The notes under the pieces are model-generated. The model was not told where the DNA came from, ran no database searches, and worked only from the letters and a program-made list of their open reading frames with translations. A stretch of 64,000 nt of DNA, from NCBI RefSeq assembly GCF_003815975.1, contig NZ_CP033932.1:1837001-1901000 (forward strand), read 5' to 3'. This DNA comes from Chryseobacterium bernardetii (GTDB lineage: Bacteria > Bacteroidota > Bacteroidia > Flavobacteriales > Weeksellaceae). Numbering within the stretch: the stretch's first letter is position 1; the number at the start of each line of letters is the position of its first letter. Below, piece after piece: positions 25,346 through 33,357 of this stretch. A program made the position numbers and the translations under genes.

Positions 25346-25582
25346 ATGAAAACTATAAATAAACTAGTATCCGCTCTTTTGCTTTTTGTGATATCATTCG
25401 CTAATGCAGAAACCAATAATGCTATTCCTCCAGCTCCGGAATCCGCTGCAAGAGGAGGTATTGGAGGAGGTGGACCAGGAGCACCTGCTTCTCCGATCGA
25501 TATGTATGTATATTTGCTTGCTGTAGTAGCTGTTGTATTCATCGCATTCTACACAAAAAAATATAAAAGTATAAAAGCATAA
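25346..25582 (+). CDS. Small protein with signal peptide, Gly/Pro-rich linker and C-terminal TM
   Basis: 78 residues: signal peptide MKTINKLVSALLLFVISFAN, a Pro/Gly/Ala-rich middle (IPPAPESAARGGIGGGGPGA), then PASPIDMYVYLLAVVAVVFI and a basic end KKYKSIKA. The Pro-Ile-Asp followed by one TM and a basic tail resembles the PID-CTERM sorting/anchor signal annotated in Bacteroidetes. It begins 5 bases after the surface-protein stop and so is co-translated with it. Role unknown. Confidence 0.65.
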   Translation: MKTINKLVSALLLFVISFANAETNNAIPPAPESAARGGIGGGGPGAPASPIDMYVYLLAVVAVVFIAFYTKKYKSIKA

Positions 25583-25602
25583 AATTTTATTAAAATAATA
25601 TT

Positions 25603-25633
25603 AAACTCTCTGATTAATCAGAGAGTTTTTTTA
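25603..25633 (+). terminator. Terminator after the surface-protein operon
   Basis: AAACTCTCTGAT (25603-25614) pairs perfectly with ATCAGAGAGTTT (25617-25628), then a T run. Confidence 0.9.
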
Positions 25634-25643
25634 TTTTTACTTT

Positions 25644-26936
25644 ATGAAAAAAATTTATACACTATCTGCGGTTTTAGCTGCATTTGCATTGCAGGCTCAG
25701 TTTACAGTTATAGTTCAAACACCGGCAGATTTTAAAGATCAGGACGCTATTCTATATACATTAAACGGTTCAAAAGATATTGTTGTTACTAAAGAACAAA
25801 GTAAGAATAATATATGGACTTTTAAATATCCAAATAAGTATATGGGAATGATGAAAATTTACTTCCCTACAACTAATAACACAGTAAGCTTTATTTCTGA
25901 AAACAAAAATATAAATATTAAACTTGATATTCAGAATAACAAAGTGAAGGATGTTGTTTACCTGGATGAAGCAAATGATCTAATGAGCAGACAACAGGAA
26001 GGTTCTCAAAAGAAAGAACTTATTCTTCCTGCTTTAAGTCAGATTAAAGAATACTATAAAGATAACACAGACTTTGGAAAAGCCCTGAAAACAGAAATTG
26101 ACAGACTTTCCGGTACTTCTACTACTATTGATGGTGCTAAGCACCCGTTTATTGCTTACTATAATACTAACTATAGTAAATTCCTGGGGAACCCTCCAGC
26201 TGGTACTAAAAAACCAGATCAGGATGAAATTATTAACTTTCTGGATAAGTCTAATGATATGCTTGAAAGCTCGTCCTTGCTGAGACCTGTATTAGTAGCT
26301 TATTTAAACTCTGGAGGCAATGCCAATGTGGGAGCTTCAGTAGATAAGCTTTTAGACAGTTTAAAGGTAGAAACTCCAAGAGGCCAAACGGTATTATCTG
26401 AGCTTATTGATATTTTCGATGTTTATCAGATGGATGATTTTAAAACTAAATATCTTGGTCTGGCGAAAAATCTTAAATGTACTATTAATGATAGATTGGC
26501 GTCTACTTTGAAATCAAATGCCAATGTAGAAATGGGAGCAGTATTCCCTAATTATAAATTCCAGTCGCCAACAAATACTACAGTGAAATCAATTCATGAT
26601 GTGAAAGCGGATAAGAAAATTATAGTGTTCTGGTCGTCTACATGTTCACACTGTGAAACTGAACTTCCGAAACTGTTGGAAAAATATAATGATTTAAAAG
26701 CAAAAAATATTCAGGTTATTGCATTGTCTTTAGATGTAGATAAAAACTCTTATTCTAATAAAATTACTGCATTTCCATGGATCAATGATTCGGAATTAAG
26801 AGGCTGGAACAGTAGTTATGTAGATACCTACAATGTTCATGCAACACCGACGTATTTTATTTTAGATGCTAATAACAAGATAATCAATAAACCAGATCAT
26901 GTTGGTAATGTTTTAGAATATTTTAAGCTAAAATAA
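25644..26936 (+). CDS. TlpA-like thiol-disulfide oxidoreductase, exported
   Basis: 430 residues. Signal peptide MKKIYTLSAVLAAFALQAQF. The middle 250 residues are a helical/beta region of the type that precedes the thioredoxin domain in Bacteroidetes TlpA proteins. The C-terminal thioredoxin domain has the active site Cys334-Ser-His-Cys337 in WSSTCSHCETELP and the cis-Pro in VHATPTYFILD. A periplasmic disulfide reductase is the expected role. It follows the surface-protein operon but has a terminator and 60-base gap between. Confidence 0.88.
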   Translation: MKKIYTLSAVLAAFALQAQFTVIVQTPADFKDQDAILYTLNGSKDIVVTKEQSKNNIWTFKYPNKYMGMMKIYFPTTNNTVSFISENKNINIKLDIQNNKVKDVVYLDEANDLMSRQQEGSQKKELILPALSQIKEYYKDNTDFGKALKTEIDRLSGTSTTIDGAKHPFIAYYNTNYSKFLGNPPAGTKKPDQDEIINFLDKSNDMLESSSLLRPVLVAYLNSGGNANVGASVDKLLDSLKVETPRGQTVLSELIDIFDVYQMDDFKTKYLGLAKNLKCTINDRLASTLKSNANVEMGAVFPNYKFQSPTNTTVKSIHDVKADKKIIVFWSSTCSHCETELPKLLEKYNDLKAKNIQVIALSLDVDKNSYSNKITAFPWINDSELRGWNSSYVDTYNVHATPTYFILDANNKIINKPDHVGNVLEYFKLK

Positions 26937-26968
26937 TTTTGGAGGTAAAAAATATTTTTCTATATTTG
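26937..26968 (+). promoter_or_regulatory. Promoter of tRNA-Met copy 1
   Basis: TTTTG (26937-26941), 19 bases, TATATTTG (26961-26968), followed by GCACC and the tRNA 12 bases after the -7 box. A full flavobacterial promoter. Confidence 0.8.
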
Positions 26969-26980
26969 CACCACCAAAAC

Positions 26981-27054
26981 GGCGAGGTAGCTCAGTTGGT
27001 TAGAGCGCAGGATTCATAACCCTGAGGTCACGGGTTCAATTCCCGTCTTCGCTA
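26981..27054 (+). tRNA. tRNA-Met (anticodon CAT), copy 1
   Basis: 74 bases from GGCGAGG to the discriminator A. The acceptor stem GGCGAGG/CTTCGCT has G-U pairs at positions 1 and 6. The D arm is TAGCTCAGTTGGTTAGAGC, the anticodon loop TTCATAA (CAT), and the T loop GGTTCAATTCCC. The 3' CCA is not encoded (CAAAA follows). The initiator features (mismatched first pair, three GC pairs in the anticodon stem) are absent, so it is elongator Met; a lysidine-modified Ile-CAU tRNA is the alternative. Confidence 0.93.
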
Positions 27055-27058
27055 CAAA

Positions 27059-27098
27059 AACCGCAATCATTCATTAATGGTTGCGGTTTTCTTTTTTT
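27059..27098 (+). terminator. Terminator after tRNA-Met copy 1
   Basis: AACCGCAA (27059-27066) pairs with TTGCGGTT (27081-27088) and a T run follows. Confidence 0.85.
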
Positions 27099-27296
27099 AT
27101 TCAATCGCTTTCATTTTTTGAAATTGCTTTCACTTATTGTTGGCTGCTCTCCTAATAAAATGGTATTCAAAGGTTTCATTTTATTTTAATTACAGACATA
27201 TTCTATTCTGCCTATTTCATATAAGAGATATTTAAATTTTATTCCCGTTATGAGGATGAAGATGAAAATATTTTTCTATATTTGCACCACCAAAAC

Positions 27297-27370
27297 GGCG
27301 AGGTAGCTCAGTTGGTTAGAGCGCAGGATTCATAACCCTGAGGTCACGGGTTCAATTCCCGTCTTCGCTA
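27297..27370 (+). tRNA. tRNA-Met (anticodon CAT), copy 2
   Basis: Identical over all 74 bases to the copy 316 bases upstream. The duplication also includes the -7 box TATATTTG (27277-27284) and the spacer GCACCACCAAAAC, and continues with a few changes into the downstream hairpin. The -33 TTTG of copy 1 was not carried over: the corresponding place reads TTATGAGG. Confidence 0.93.
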
Positions 27371-27379
27371 CAAAAAAAT

Positions 27380-27413
27380 AGCAATCATTTATTAATGGTT
27401 GCTGTTTTCTTTT
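27380..27413 (+). terminator. Terminator after tRNA-Met copy 2
   Basis: AGCAATCA pairs with TGGTTGCT (one G-T pair), then TGTTTTCTTTT. A diverged copy of the terminator after copy 1. Confidence 0.7.
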
Positions 27414-27580
27414 ATACAATTATTTTTCTCAGTTACTTTTGTTTATTGTCCTTATTATTCTTAGAAAATGTTACCCGGAAATTTGCTTTATTTGATTATT
27501 AAAGTCAGACTAAAAATATTCCTGGTACTATGTGATGTATATTTCCTCCGGATAGAATAGTAAAGAAAGGGTATATAAAA

Positions 27581-27610
27581 AAGCCGTTCCCTTAAGTTAA
27601 GAAACGGCAT
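27581..27610 (-). terminator. Terminator at the end of RiPP locus 1
   Basis: GCCGTT (27583-27588) pairs with AACGGC (27603-27608); on the minus strand a TTTTTT run follows. It closes the exporter genes. Confidence 0.8.
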
Positions 27611-27630
27611 CTTTTATTCATAAGCTTTGG

Positions 27631-28929
27631 TTAAGCCTGATAGCCCAACAGCTTTCTTATCTGATAGAAGAATCTTTCAATAAGTCTTAAGTCTTGAGTT
27701 ACAATCTCAGCACTTCCTCTCAGCTCTTTATCAAATTTCAGATTTTTATTATAGCTTGTTTTTAATCCTTTTGGCAGAACCACATCTACATAATAATTTC
27801 CTTTGTCGTCCGGAATAAGTGATATATTCTGAACTTTTCCTTCTACAATTCCATATTCCTGGAAACGGTAGTTATCCAGTTTGATTAATACTTTTTCTCC
27901 AGGAATGATCTTTCCGGAGTTTACAGTAGGAACAGACATTCTGCCTACTAACTTCTCCTTATTTTTAGGAAGAATGGATATAATAGGTTCACCTGCTTTT
28001 ACGAACTGATTTTCGCCAAAAAACTGCTGAAAGCTGGCAACACCATCCGTAGATGAAATAACAAGGTAATTTTGCTCCCAAAGTTTTAGGGCTTTTCTTA
28101 GCTGTTCAAAAAGCTGAAGGGTTTGGGACGAATAATTGATTTTGTCTTTTTCAGTATTAATTACTGTACCGCTTTTGGTTTTGTTAAGATTTGAAATTCC
28201 TTCCTCAGCCTGGGAAATAGAAATATTAATGTTTTCAAGGTTCTGTTGAGCCTGAATATATTTGATCTTTTCACTCTCAAGTTCCATGGCCGAAATTACA
28301 CCCTGATTGAAAAGTTCCTGATATCGCTGAAAGTTTTTCCGGGTAAGATCATACTTAGCCGATTCCAGGTTTTTTTGCTGTTTCAAAGTGGCAATTCTAG
28401 CTCTGGATTCAGATAAACTTAGGTTGGTTGCAAGATTTTCCGGTGCATAAGGCTGCAATCTTGTGAAAAGCTCTTCATCCTGAAATGCTTTTGCAAAACT
28501 GTTGTAATCTCCCTGCAGTTCACCCAGCTTATATCTTGAAGTTTGAGCAATAGGGAAAGAACTGAGTTGATTAGGTGATATAGAATCTACCAGTTCTTTT
28601 AATGCTATAACATCTTTATAATTGGCAGCTGATAACATCACCATCAGTAGCTGGTCTTTCTTTACTTCCTGATGATCTTTAATGAATATTTTCTCGATCT
28701 TGGAGTTGATTCTCGCTTCTAATTTTTCCGGCGGATTTTGAGAGGTCACTATAATAGGAGCCGGTACAAATTCCGGATATTTTATAATATAACTCATAAC
28801 AAAAATGAGCAGGATAATTACGAATATAAGGGTGTTTCCCCAACGGATCATCCAATTAGGTGGTTGGGTAAGAATATCCTGTACACTTTCCGAACGAAGT
28901 TCAATATTGTCTAAAACGTCTTCTTTCAT
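27631..28929 (-). CDS. HlyD-family membrane fusion protein (peptide secretion)
   Basis: 432 residues. One N-terminal TM (about residues 30-50, TLIFVIILLIFVMSYIIKYP). Then a biotinyl-lipoyl half (LEARINSKIEKIFIKDHQEV), a long coiled-coil hairpin (residues about 160-260, QKNLESAKYDLTRKNFQRYQ) and a C-terminal barrel (GEKVLIKLDNYRFQEYGIVE). Such proteins bridge an inner-membrane C39 ABC exporter to an outer-membrane channel. It lies 75 bases downstream of the C39 exporter gene. No TolC-like gene is present here, so the outer-membrane part must be encoded elsewhere. Confidence 0.9.
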   Translation of the reverse strand: MKEDVLDNIELRSESVQDILTQPPNWMIRWGNTLIFVIILLIFVMSYIIKYPEFVPAPIIVTSQNPPEKLEARINSKIEKIFIKDHQEVKKDQLLMVMLSAANYKDVIALKELVDSISPNQLSSFPIAQTSRYKLGELQGDYNSFAKAFQDEELFTRLQPYAPENLATNLSLSESRARIATLKQQKNLESAKYDLTRKNFQRYQELFNQGVISAMELESEKIKYIQAQQNLENINISISQAEEGISNLNKTKSGTVINTEKDKINYSSQTLQLFEQLRKALKLWEQNYLVISSTDGVASFQQFFGENQFVKAGEPIISILPKNKEKLVGRMSVPTVNSGKIIPGEKVLIKLDNYRFQEYGIVEGKVQNISLIPDDKGNYYVDVVLPKGLKTSYNKNLKFDKELRGSAEIVTQDLRLIERFFYQIRKLLGYQA

Positions 28930-29004
28930 TGTTTTCTGATCAATTTCTCCTCTTTTTAGAGAAGCATTTAAGTTAGGTTAAATTTCAGTTTCCTGACGAC
29001 GGCA

Positions 29005-31197
29005 TTAATTTCCTAGTTCAAGCTGATTTCTTACCAATCGGTAATATTCTCCGCGCAGGTCTACCAATTCGGCATGGCTGCCTTCTTCTACAACTTTTCC
29101 TCTATCCAGTACAATAATCTTATCGGCATGTTTTACTGTAGAAAGTCTGTGGGCAATAACCACTGCAGTTTTACCCTTAAAGAACTGTTCAAGGTTTTCC
29201 ATAATGATTTTCTCATTATTGGCATCCAGTGCAGAGGTAGCTTCATCGAATAAAATATATTCAGGAGATTTATAAACGGCCCTGGCGATAAAAAGCCTTT
29301 GTTTTTGTCCACCGCTTACTCCAACGCCTTCATTTCCGATTTTTGTATTATAACTTAACGGAAGGCCTTCCACAAATTCTTTGATATTAGCTATTTCTAC
29401 TGCGCGTCTTAGCTTCTTTTTATCGATGTGATCTTCACCAACGGCTATATTGTTGGCAATCGTATCATTAAATACATATCCTTCCTGCATTACAACTCCG
29501 CAATGATCTCTCCAGAATCTTGGAGAAATATTCTTCAATGAAGTATTCCCTATTTTGATGTCTCCCTGGTCCGGGTCATAAAATTTCATCAGAAGTTTCA
29601 ATAGGGTAGTTTTTCCACTTCCACTGGCTCCCACAATTGCTGTAGTCTTCTGATAAGGAATCGTAAGACTTAGGTTTTCAAATACAGGAACATCCGAGCC
29701 AATATATCTGAATGACATGTCAGTAATTTCTATATCTCTTTTAGGGATTTCCATAGCATATTGTTCATCTTTATTTTCTTCATCTTCCTTATCATGAATT
29801 TCACCTAATCTTTCAAGAGATATTTTGGCATCCTGAGTTTGTTTTATGAAGTCAATAAGCTGAAGAAGCGGGCTGTTCAGCTGTCCGATGATATATTGAA
29901 CAGAAAGCATCATCCCCAGAGTTAAGTTTCCGCTTAATACTAATTTTGCAGACAGGAAACTTACCAGAATATCTTTCATTTGGTTAATGAAGTTTCCTCC
30001 TACAGACTGCCACTGTTCTAAAGACAGGGATTTTATTCTGATTTTAAATAATTTTACCTGAAGGAATTCCCAATCCCATCTTTTTTGCTTTTCAGCATTA
30101 TGCATTTTTATTTCCTGCATCCCGTTGATAAGCTCAATTACTTTACTCTGTTCCTGAGAAACCTGGGAAAACCTTTTGTAATCAAGTTCTTTTCTTTTTT
30201 TCAGGAAGAAACTGATCCATCCGATATAAGCTATTGCTCCTATAAGATAAACAATGAAAAGTCTGTAATCATAAAACAGGAGTACAATACTGAAGATAAT
30301 CAGATTGACTAATGAAAACAGGGTATTTAATGAAGAACTCGTAAGGAGTTGTTCTATTCTATGATGATCATTAATTCTCTGCATAATATCCCCGGTCATT
30401 CTGGTATCAAAGAAGCTGATGGGAAGTTTCATCAGTTTGATAAAGAAATCAGAAATAATGGAAATGTTGATTCTTGCAGAAAGATGGAGAAGAATCCAGC
30501 TTCGGATAGTCTCAATACCCATTCTGCCGAAGAACAGCATAATCTGTGCAAGAAGGACAAGATAAATAAAGTTGATATCCTGGTTCTGTATTCCGACGTC
30601 TACAATACTCTGGGTAAGAAACGGGAAAACCAATGACAGTAAACTTCCCGCGAGAAGACCTACGGCCAGTTGAATAACAAGTGATTTGTATTTAAAAAGA
30701 TATTTGGAAAGAAAAGAAAAGCTGGCTTTACTTTCTTCATTGTCAAATTCAGTTTGAAAGAATGCCGGTGTTGTTTCCAGTATAAGGGCTATTCCTTCCT
30801 CAGTGTTTTCGTTGGCATTTTCGCCGATCCAGGCTTTGATAAATTCTTCCGGGTTATAGGTGATTAATCCGTAACTGGGATCAGAGATATATACCTTGTT
30901 ATTTTTGTCAACTTTATAAACAACTACAAAGTGGTTTTTATTCCAGTGTACAATACATGGAAGCGGAACTTCTTCTACGAGAGTTTTAAAGTCGACCTGA
31001 ACGCCCAGTGAGCGGAAGCCAAGATTTTCTGCTGCATCACTTAATCCAAGAAGGCTGCTTCCTTCACGGGTAGTTTCAGAAAGAGCCCGTATTTGTTGCA
31101 GGGATATACTTTTACCGTAATATTTACTTACAATTCTAAGACATGTAGGTCCACAGTCTTTAGTGTCTGGTTGTTTATAAAAAGGGAATTTTTTCAA
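29005..31197 (-). CDS. Peptidase-C39 ABC exporter (double-glycine peptide transporter)
   Basis: 730 residues in the usual three parts. Residues 1-135 are a C39 protease with Cys15 in QPDTKDCGPTCLRIV and the catalytic His in VHWNKNHFVVVYKVD. Residues about 160-440 are the transmembrane domain. Residues about 480-730 are the ATPase: Walker A GASGSGKTT, signature VSGGQKQRL, Walker B YILFDEATSALD. It removes double-glycine-type leaders and exports the peptide. It is the only peptide exporter in the window. A three-cysteine double-glycine peptide gene lies directly upstream. Confidence 0.95.
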   Translation of the reverse strand: MKKFPFYKQPDTKDCGPTCLRIVSKYYGKSISLQQIRALSETTREGSSLLGLSDAAENLGFRSLGVQVDFKTLVEEVPLPCIVHWNKNHFVVVYKVDKNNKVYISDPSYGLITYNPEEFIKAWIGENANENTEEGIALILETTPAFFQTEFDNEESKASFSFLSKYLFKYKSLVIQLAVGLLAGSLLSLVFPFLTQSIVDVGIQNQDINFIYLVLLAQIMLFFGRMGIETIRSWILLHLSARINISIISDFFIKLMKLPISFFDTRMTGDIMQRINDHHRIEQLLTSSSLNTLFSLVNLIIFSIVLLFYDYRLFIVYLIGAIAYIGWISFFLKKRKELDYKRFSQVSQEQSKVIELINGMQEIKMHNAEKQKRWDWEFLQVKLFKIRIKSLSLEQWQSVGGNFINQMKDILVSFLSAKLVLSGNLTLGMMLSVQYIIGQLNSPLLQLIDFIKQTQDAKISLERLGEIHDKEDEENKDEQYAMEIPKRDIEITDMSFRYIGSDVPVFENLSLTIPYQKTTAIVGASGSGKTTLLKLLMKFYDPDQGDIKIGNTSLKNISPRFWRDHCGVVMQEGYVFNDTIANNIAVGEDHIDKKKLRRAVEIANIKEFVEGLPLSYNTKIGNEGVGVSGGQKQRLFIARAVYKSPEYILFDEATSALDANNEKIIMENLEQFFKGKTAVVIAHRLSTVKHADKIIVLDRGKVVEEGSHAELVDLRGEYYRLVRNQLELGN

Positions 31198-31214
31198 AAC
31201 TAATAATCATTATA

Positions 31215-31241
31215 AAATGCCGTCATATGCTGACGACATTT
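31215..31241 (-). terminator. Hairpin between the double-glycine peptide gene and its exporter
   Basis: AAATGCCGTC (31215-31224) pairs with GACGACATTT (31232-31241), one mismatch. On the minus strand TTTTAT follows. It would let the peptide be made in excess over the exporter. Confidence 0.65.
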
Positions 31242-31291
31242 TTACTTTATTCAATATTATAATTCAATGAAATGGTTGGCTAGTAATAGCA

Positions 31292-31444
31292 TCATTTGTT
31301 ACATGCATCTATAGCATCTTCTTTAGGTGCATTGATCTTAGATTCACAATAGCTCGCTTCACTTTGAATTCTAGCACATTCCTGAGTGATACCACCTTTC
31401 AGTGTTCTTAGGCTTTCTCTTGAAAGTTCTTTTAGATTTTTCAT
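31292..31444 (-). CDS. Bacteriocin-like peptide with double-glycine leader and three cysteines
   Basis: 50 residues from ATG 31444 (minus strand): leader MKNLKELSRESLRTLKGG, then a 32-residue core beginning ITQECARIQSEASYCES and ending DAIDACNK. The double-glycine site GG at residues 17-18 is the classic C39 cleavage point. The core is acidic with Cys at positions 23, 33 and 48. It lies between the VKOR-thioredoxin gene and the C39 exporter gene, which together could oxidise and export it. Modified or unmodified bacteriocin and signal peptide are all possible. Confidence 0.8.
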   Translation of the reverse strand: MKNLKELSRESLRTLKGGITQECARIQSEASYCESKINAPKEDAIDACNK

Positions 31445-31540
31445 AATAAATAGTTTTTGGTTTACCTACTCTTTTAATAGCTTTTCGGATACCGCTTTTG
31501 TTTTTCCTAAGATAGTGAATTTCTGAATCACTGGTTATGA

Positions 31541-33049
31541 TTAAATTTCTTCGTCTTCTATTAATTCATCAATAAAGAATACAATATCTTCTCTGTCATA
31601 CTTTTCAGGAAACTGATAACCGTTAATTACCAGGATTGGGGTAAAGTTAAGCCCTGCATTGTTATTTTCCACTGTCATTTGGGTCAGCGGATTTAAATTT
31701 TCTGATGTAGGAACTCCTCCGGAAAGAATATTGATTTTGTTTTCATCCCTTGTTTCAAACCATTCTTCTACAGCGTGCAGGAATTCTTTTTCCGGTTTAT
31801 TGTTGTAGATGTAGGTAAGATCCGAGATCAAAGTATTGTATTTTTCATTAGATCTTTCAGGGGTATAATTGAACCTCATTTGTAAGGAAATGTCATCAGG
31901 ATATTTTTTTAAAAGACTTTCTGCCAGTTTATGACCATCTTTACAGAAACCACAGTAAGGATTGGAAATAATAGAAATACGAAGTCTGGCATCCTTTTTA
32001 CCCACTGAAAATGTTTCAGTATCCTGAAACTCTATTTTATCTTTTTCTAACAACTGACTTTTAAACAGTTCATAATTTCTTTTGAATCTAAGGTTTTTAG
32101 CATTGCTTTTCTGAAGTTCCTCTTTTTGCCCAAGCAGGGTATTGAAATACATTACTGCCGAAAAAATAAGCGCCCATAAAATAATCATAAGTAAAAGAGC
32201 ACCTACTCCAAAAGTAAGATTCTGGAAAAAGATAGTACTGATAACTAATTGCCCAACCAGAATGGAAATAATTAGTAAGCAAACTCTACAAAATGTCTTT
32301 TCAACAAAGGCCTGGATGTAAAGAGAGTAGCCAATAGCCAGTATAGAAACAAATGTAAAACCTTTTACGATATAAGCTGTAGCTGGTAAAAATAATCCTA
32401 ACACAGCAAGCCCGGTGAAGTAAATTAATGAAAAGTCTGAAAACTTTAATCCCAAAATACTGGTCTTATCCTGCTTAATGATTCTGTCACAGGAGTTTGC
32501 TGTTTGGGCTGCAGGAGAAGCTCCACAAATACTTCCTATAACAGTAGATGTATTTCCGAATTTCTGATTGAATAGTTCCAATGAAATATAAACTCCTGCT
32601 AATGAAAGAAGATTAAAGATAGCTTCAAGCGGTTCCTGATAAATAAAAGAATAGATCAGGATTACGGCAAAAATAGCATATAAAACAGGTTTGAAATTGA
32701 AAGCTGTTTTATTTTCTACATTTTCAGTCTTTTCAAACAGCAGAACAAAGTCTGTAGAATTTTTGTAAAGCTCCTCTCTATCTAATGTTTTTGCCTTTTC
32801 AGAATATACAGCATAATGGCTTCCTGATTTTTTTACCAATGAAAATGCATTGTCAACAATGGCGATAAATTCTTCAGGAAGTTCATCCCAGTATTCTTTA
32901 TCAAGCTGATAAGCATCGTTTTTTACTCCCAAAAAGTTTAATGTATCGCTGAAAGCCAGCGCAGAGGGGTAGTTGGGATGAGAATTAAACTGGAAAATAA
33001 ATTCCTGTTTATCAAGTTTTAGGTAGTTAATTAGTTTATCAAAAATCAT
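31541..33049 (-). CDS. Fused C39-like / VKOR / thioredoxin membrane protein
   Basis: 502 residues. Residues 1 to about 110 resemble a C39-type domain without its cysteine (FNSHPNYPSALAFSDTLNFL). A VKOR-like four-to-five-TM domain follows (about 125-310) with cysteine pairs in ICGASPAAQTANSCDR and FCRVC. The C-terminal thioredoxin-like domain (about 340-502) has NPYCGFCKDGHKLAE and the cis-Pro region FTPILVINGYQFPE. VKOR proteins make disulfides using quinone. The second grasp-with-spasm locus has the same content split into two genes (281 + 220 residues). Confidence 0.85.
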   Translation of the reverse strand: MIFDKLINYLKLDKQEFIFQFNSHPNYPSALAFSDTLNFLGVKNDAYQLDKEYWDELPEEFIAIVDNAFSLVKKSGSHYAVYSEKAKTLDREELYKNSTDFVLLFEKTENVENKTAFNFKPVLYAIFAVILIYSFIYQEPLEAIFNLLSLAGVYISLELFNQKFGNTSTVIGSICGASPAAQTANSCDRIIKQDKTSILGLKFSDFSLIYFTGLAVLGLFLPATAYIVKGFTFVSILAIGYSLYIQAFVEKTFCRVCLLIISILVGQLVISTIFFQNLTFGVGALLLMIILWALIFSAVMYFNTLLGQKEELQKSNAKNLRFKRNYELFKSQLLEKDKIEFQDTETFSVGKKDARLRISIISNPYCGFCKDGHKLAESLLKKYPDDISLQMRFNYTPERSNEKYNTLISDLTYIYNNKPEKEFLHAVEEWFETRDENKINILSGGVPTSENLNPLTQMTVENNNAGLNFTPILVINGYQFPEKYDREDIVFFIDELIEDEEI

Positions 33050-33099
33050 ATTAATATTTTCATCTAAAATACACAGATGTTTTAAATTAACAAAAATAT

Positions 33100-33330
33100 T
33101 TTTCTTTTATTAGTGAGATATAACAGGTGATTGATAGATATGGTTTGAATTTCAATATTTTATTCTGAGGTCCCCGGTTAGAAAAAGTGTTTTTATGTTG
33201 GATAAAATAAATCTGAAGTAAAATATTCAAATAGAAGTTTTTGTTGATGTGCATTCCATTTTCCCACAGATGATATAGAAAGGTTTTCATGGTTAATGTT
33301 TACATTCATAATTAGCACATCTGTGGGATT
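33100..33330 (-). pseudogene. Fragment of a second SPASM peptide maturase gene
   Basis: Read on the minus strand, about 33325-33255 encodes NVNINHENLSISSVGKW, which aligns with TINFNHENLKISACGKV of the intact maturase just upstream. A second frame (about 33250-33160) continues INKNFYLNILLQIYFIQHKN, aligning with the DLKYFNTNLP...EAINHN region. The DNA is also alike: AACCATGAAAACCT is shared. Frameshift, no start and missing ends show decay. The inverted ATTCCA...CCCACAGATG repeat here (33253-33273 and 33319-33336) lies within it. Confidence 0.6.
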
Positions 33331-33357
33331 GGAATACTCTATTTGTGTTCTTACCTT

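Noticed and set aside
26981..27370. Initiator tRNA-fMet
   Set aside because: The anticodon stem lacks three consecutive G-C pairs and the first acceptor pair is G-U, not the initiator mismatch.
33087..33290. 67-codon open frame on the minus strand
   Set aside because: It contains one frame of the decayed SPASM maturase fragment; the other part is in another frame, so it is not an independent gene.
33253..33336. Inverted ATTCCA...CCCACAGATG repeat as a terminator
   Set aside because: The loop is about 45 bases with no T run, and the sequence lies within the maturase fragment.
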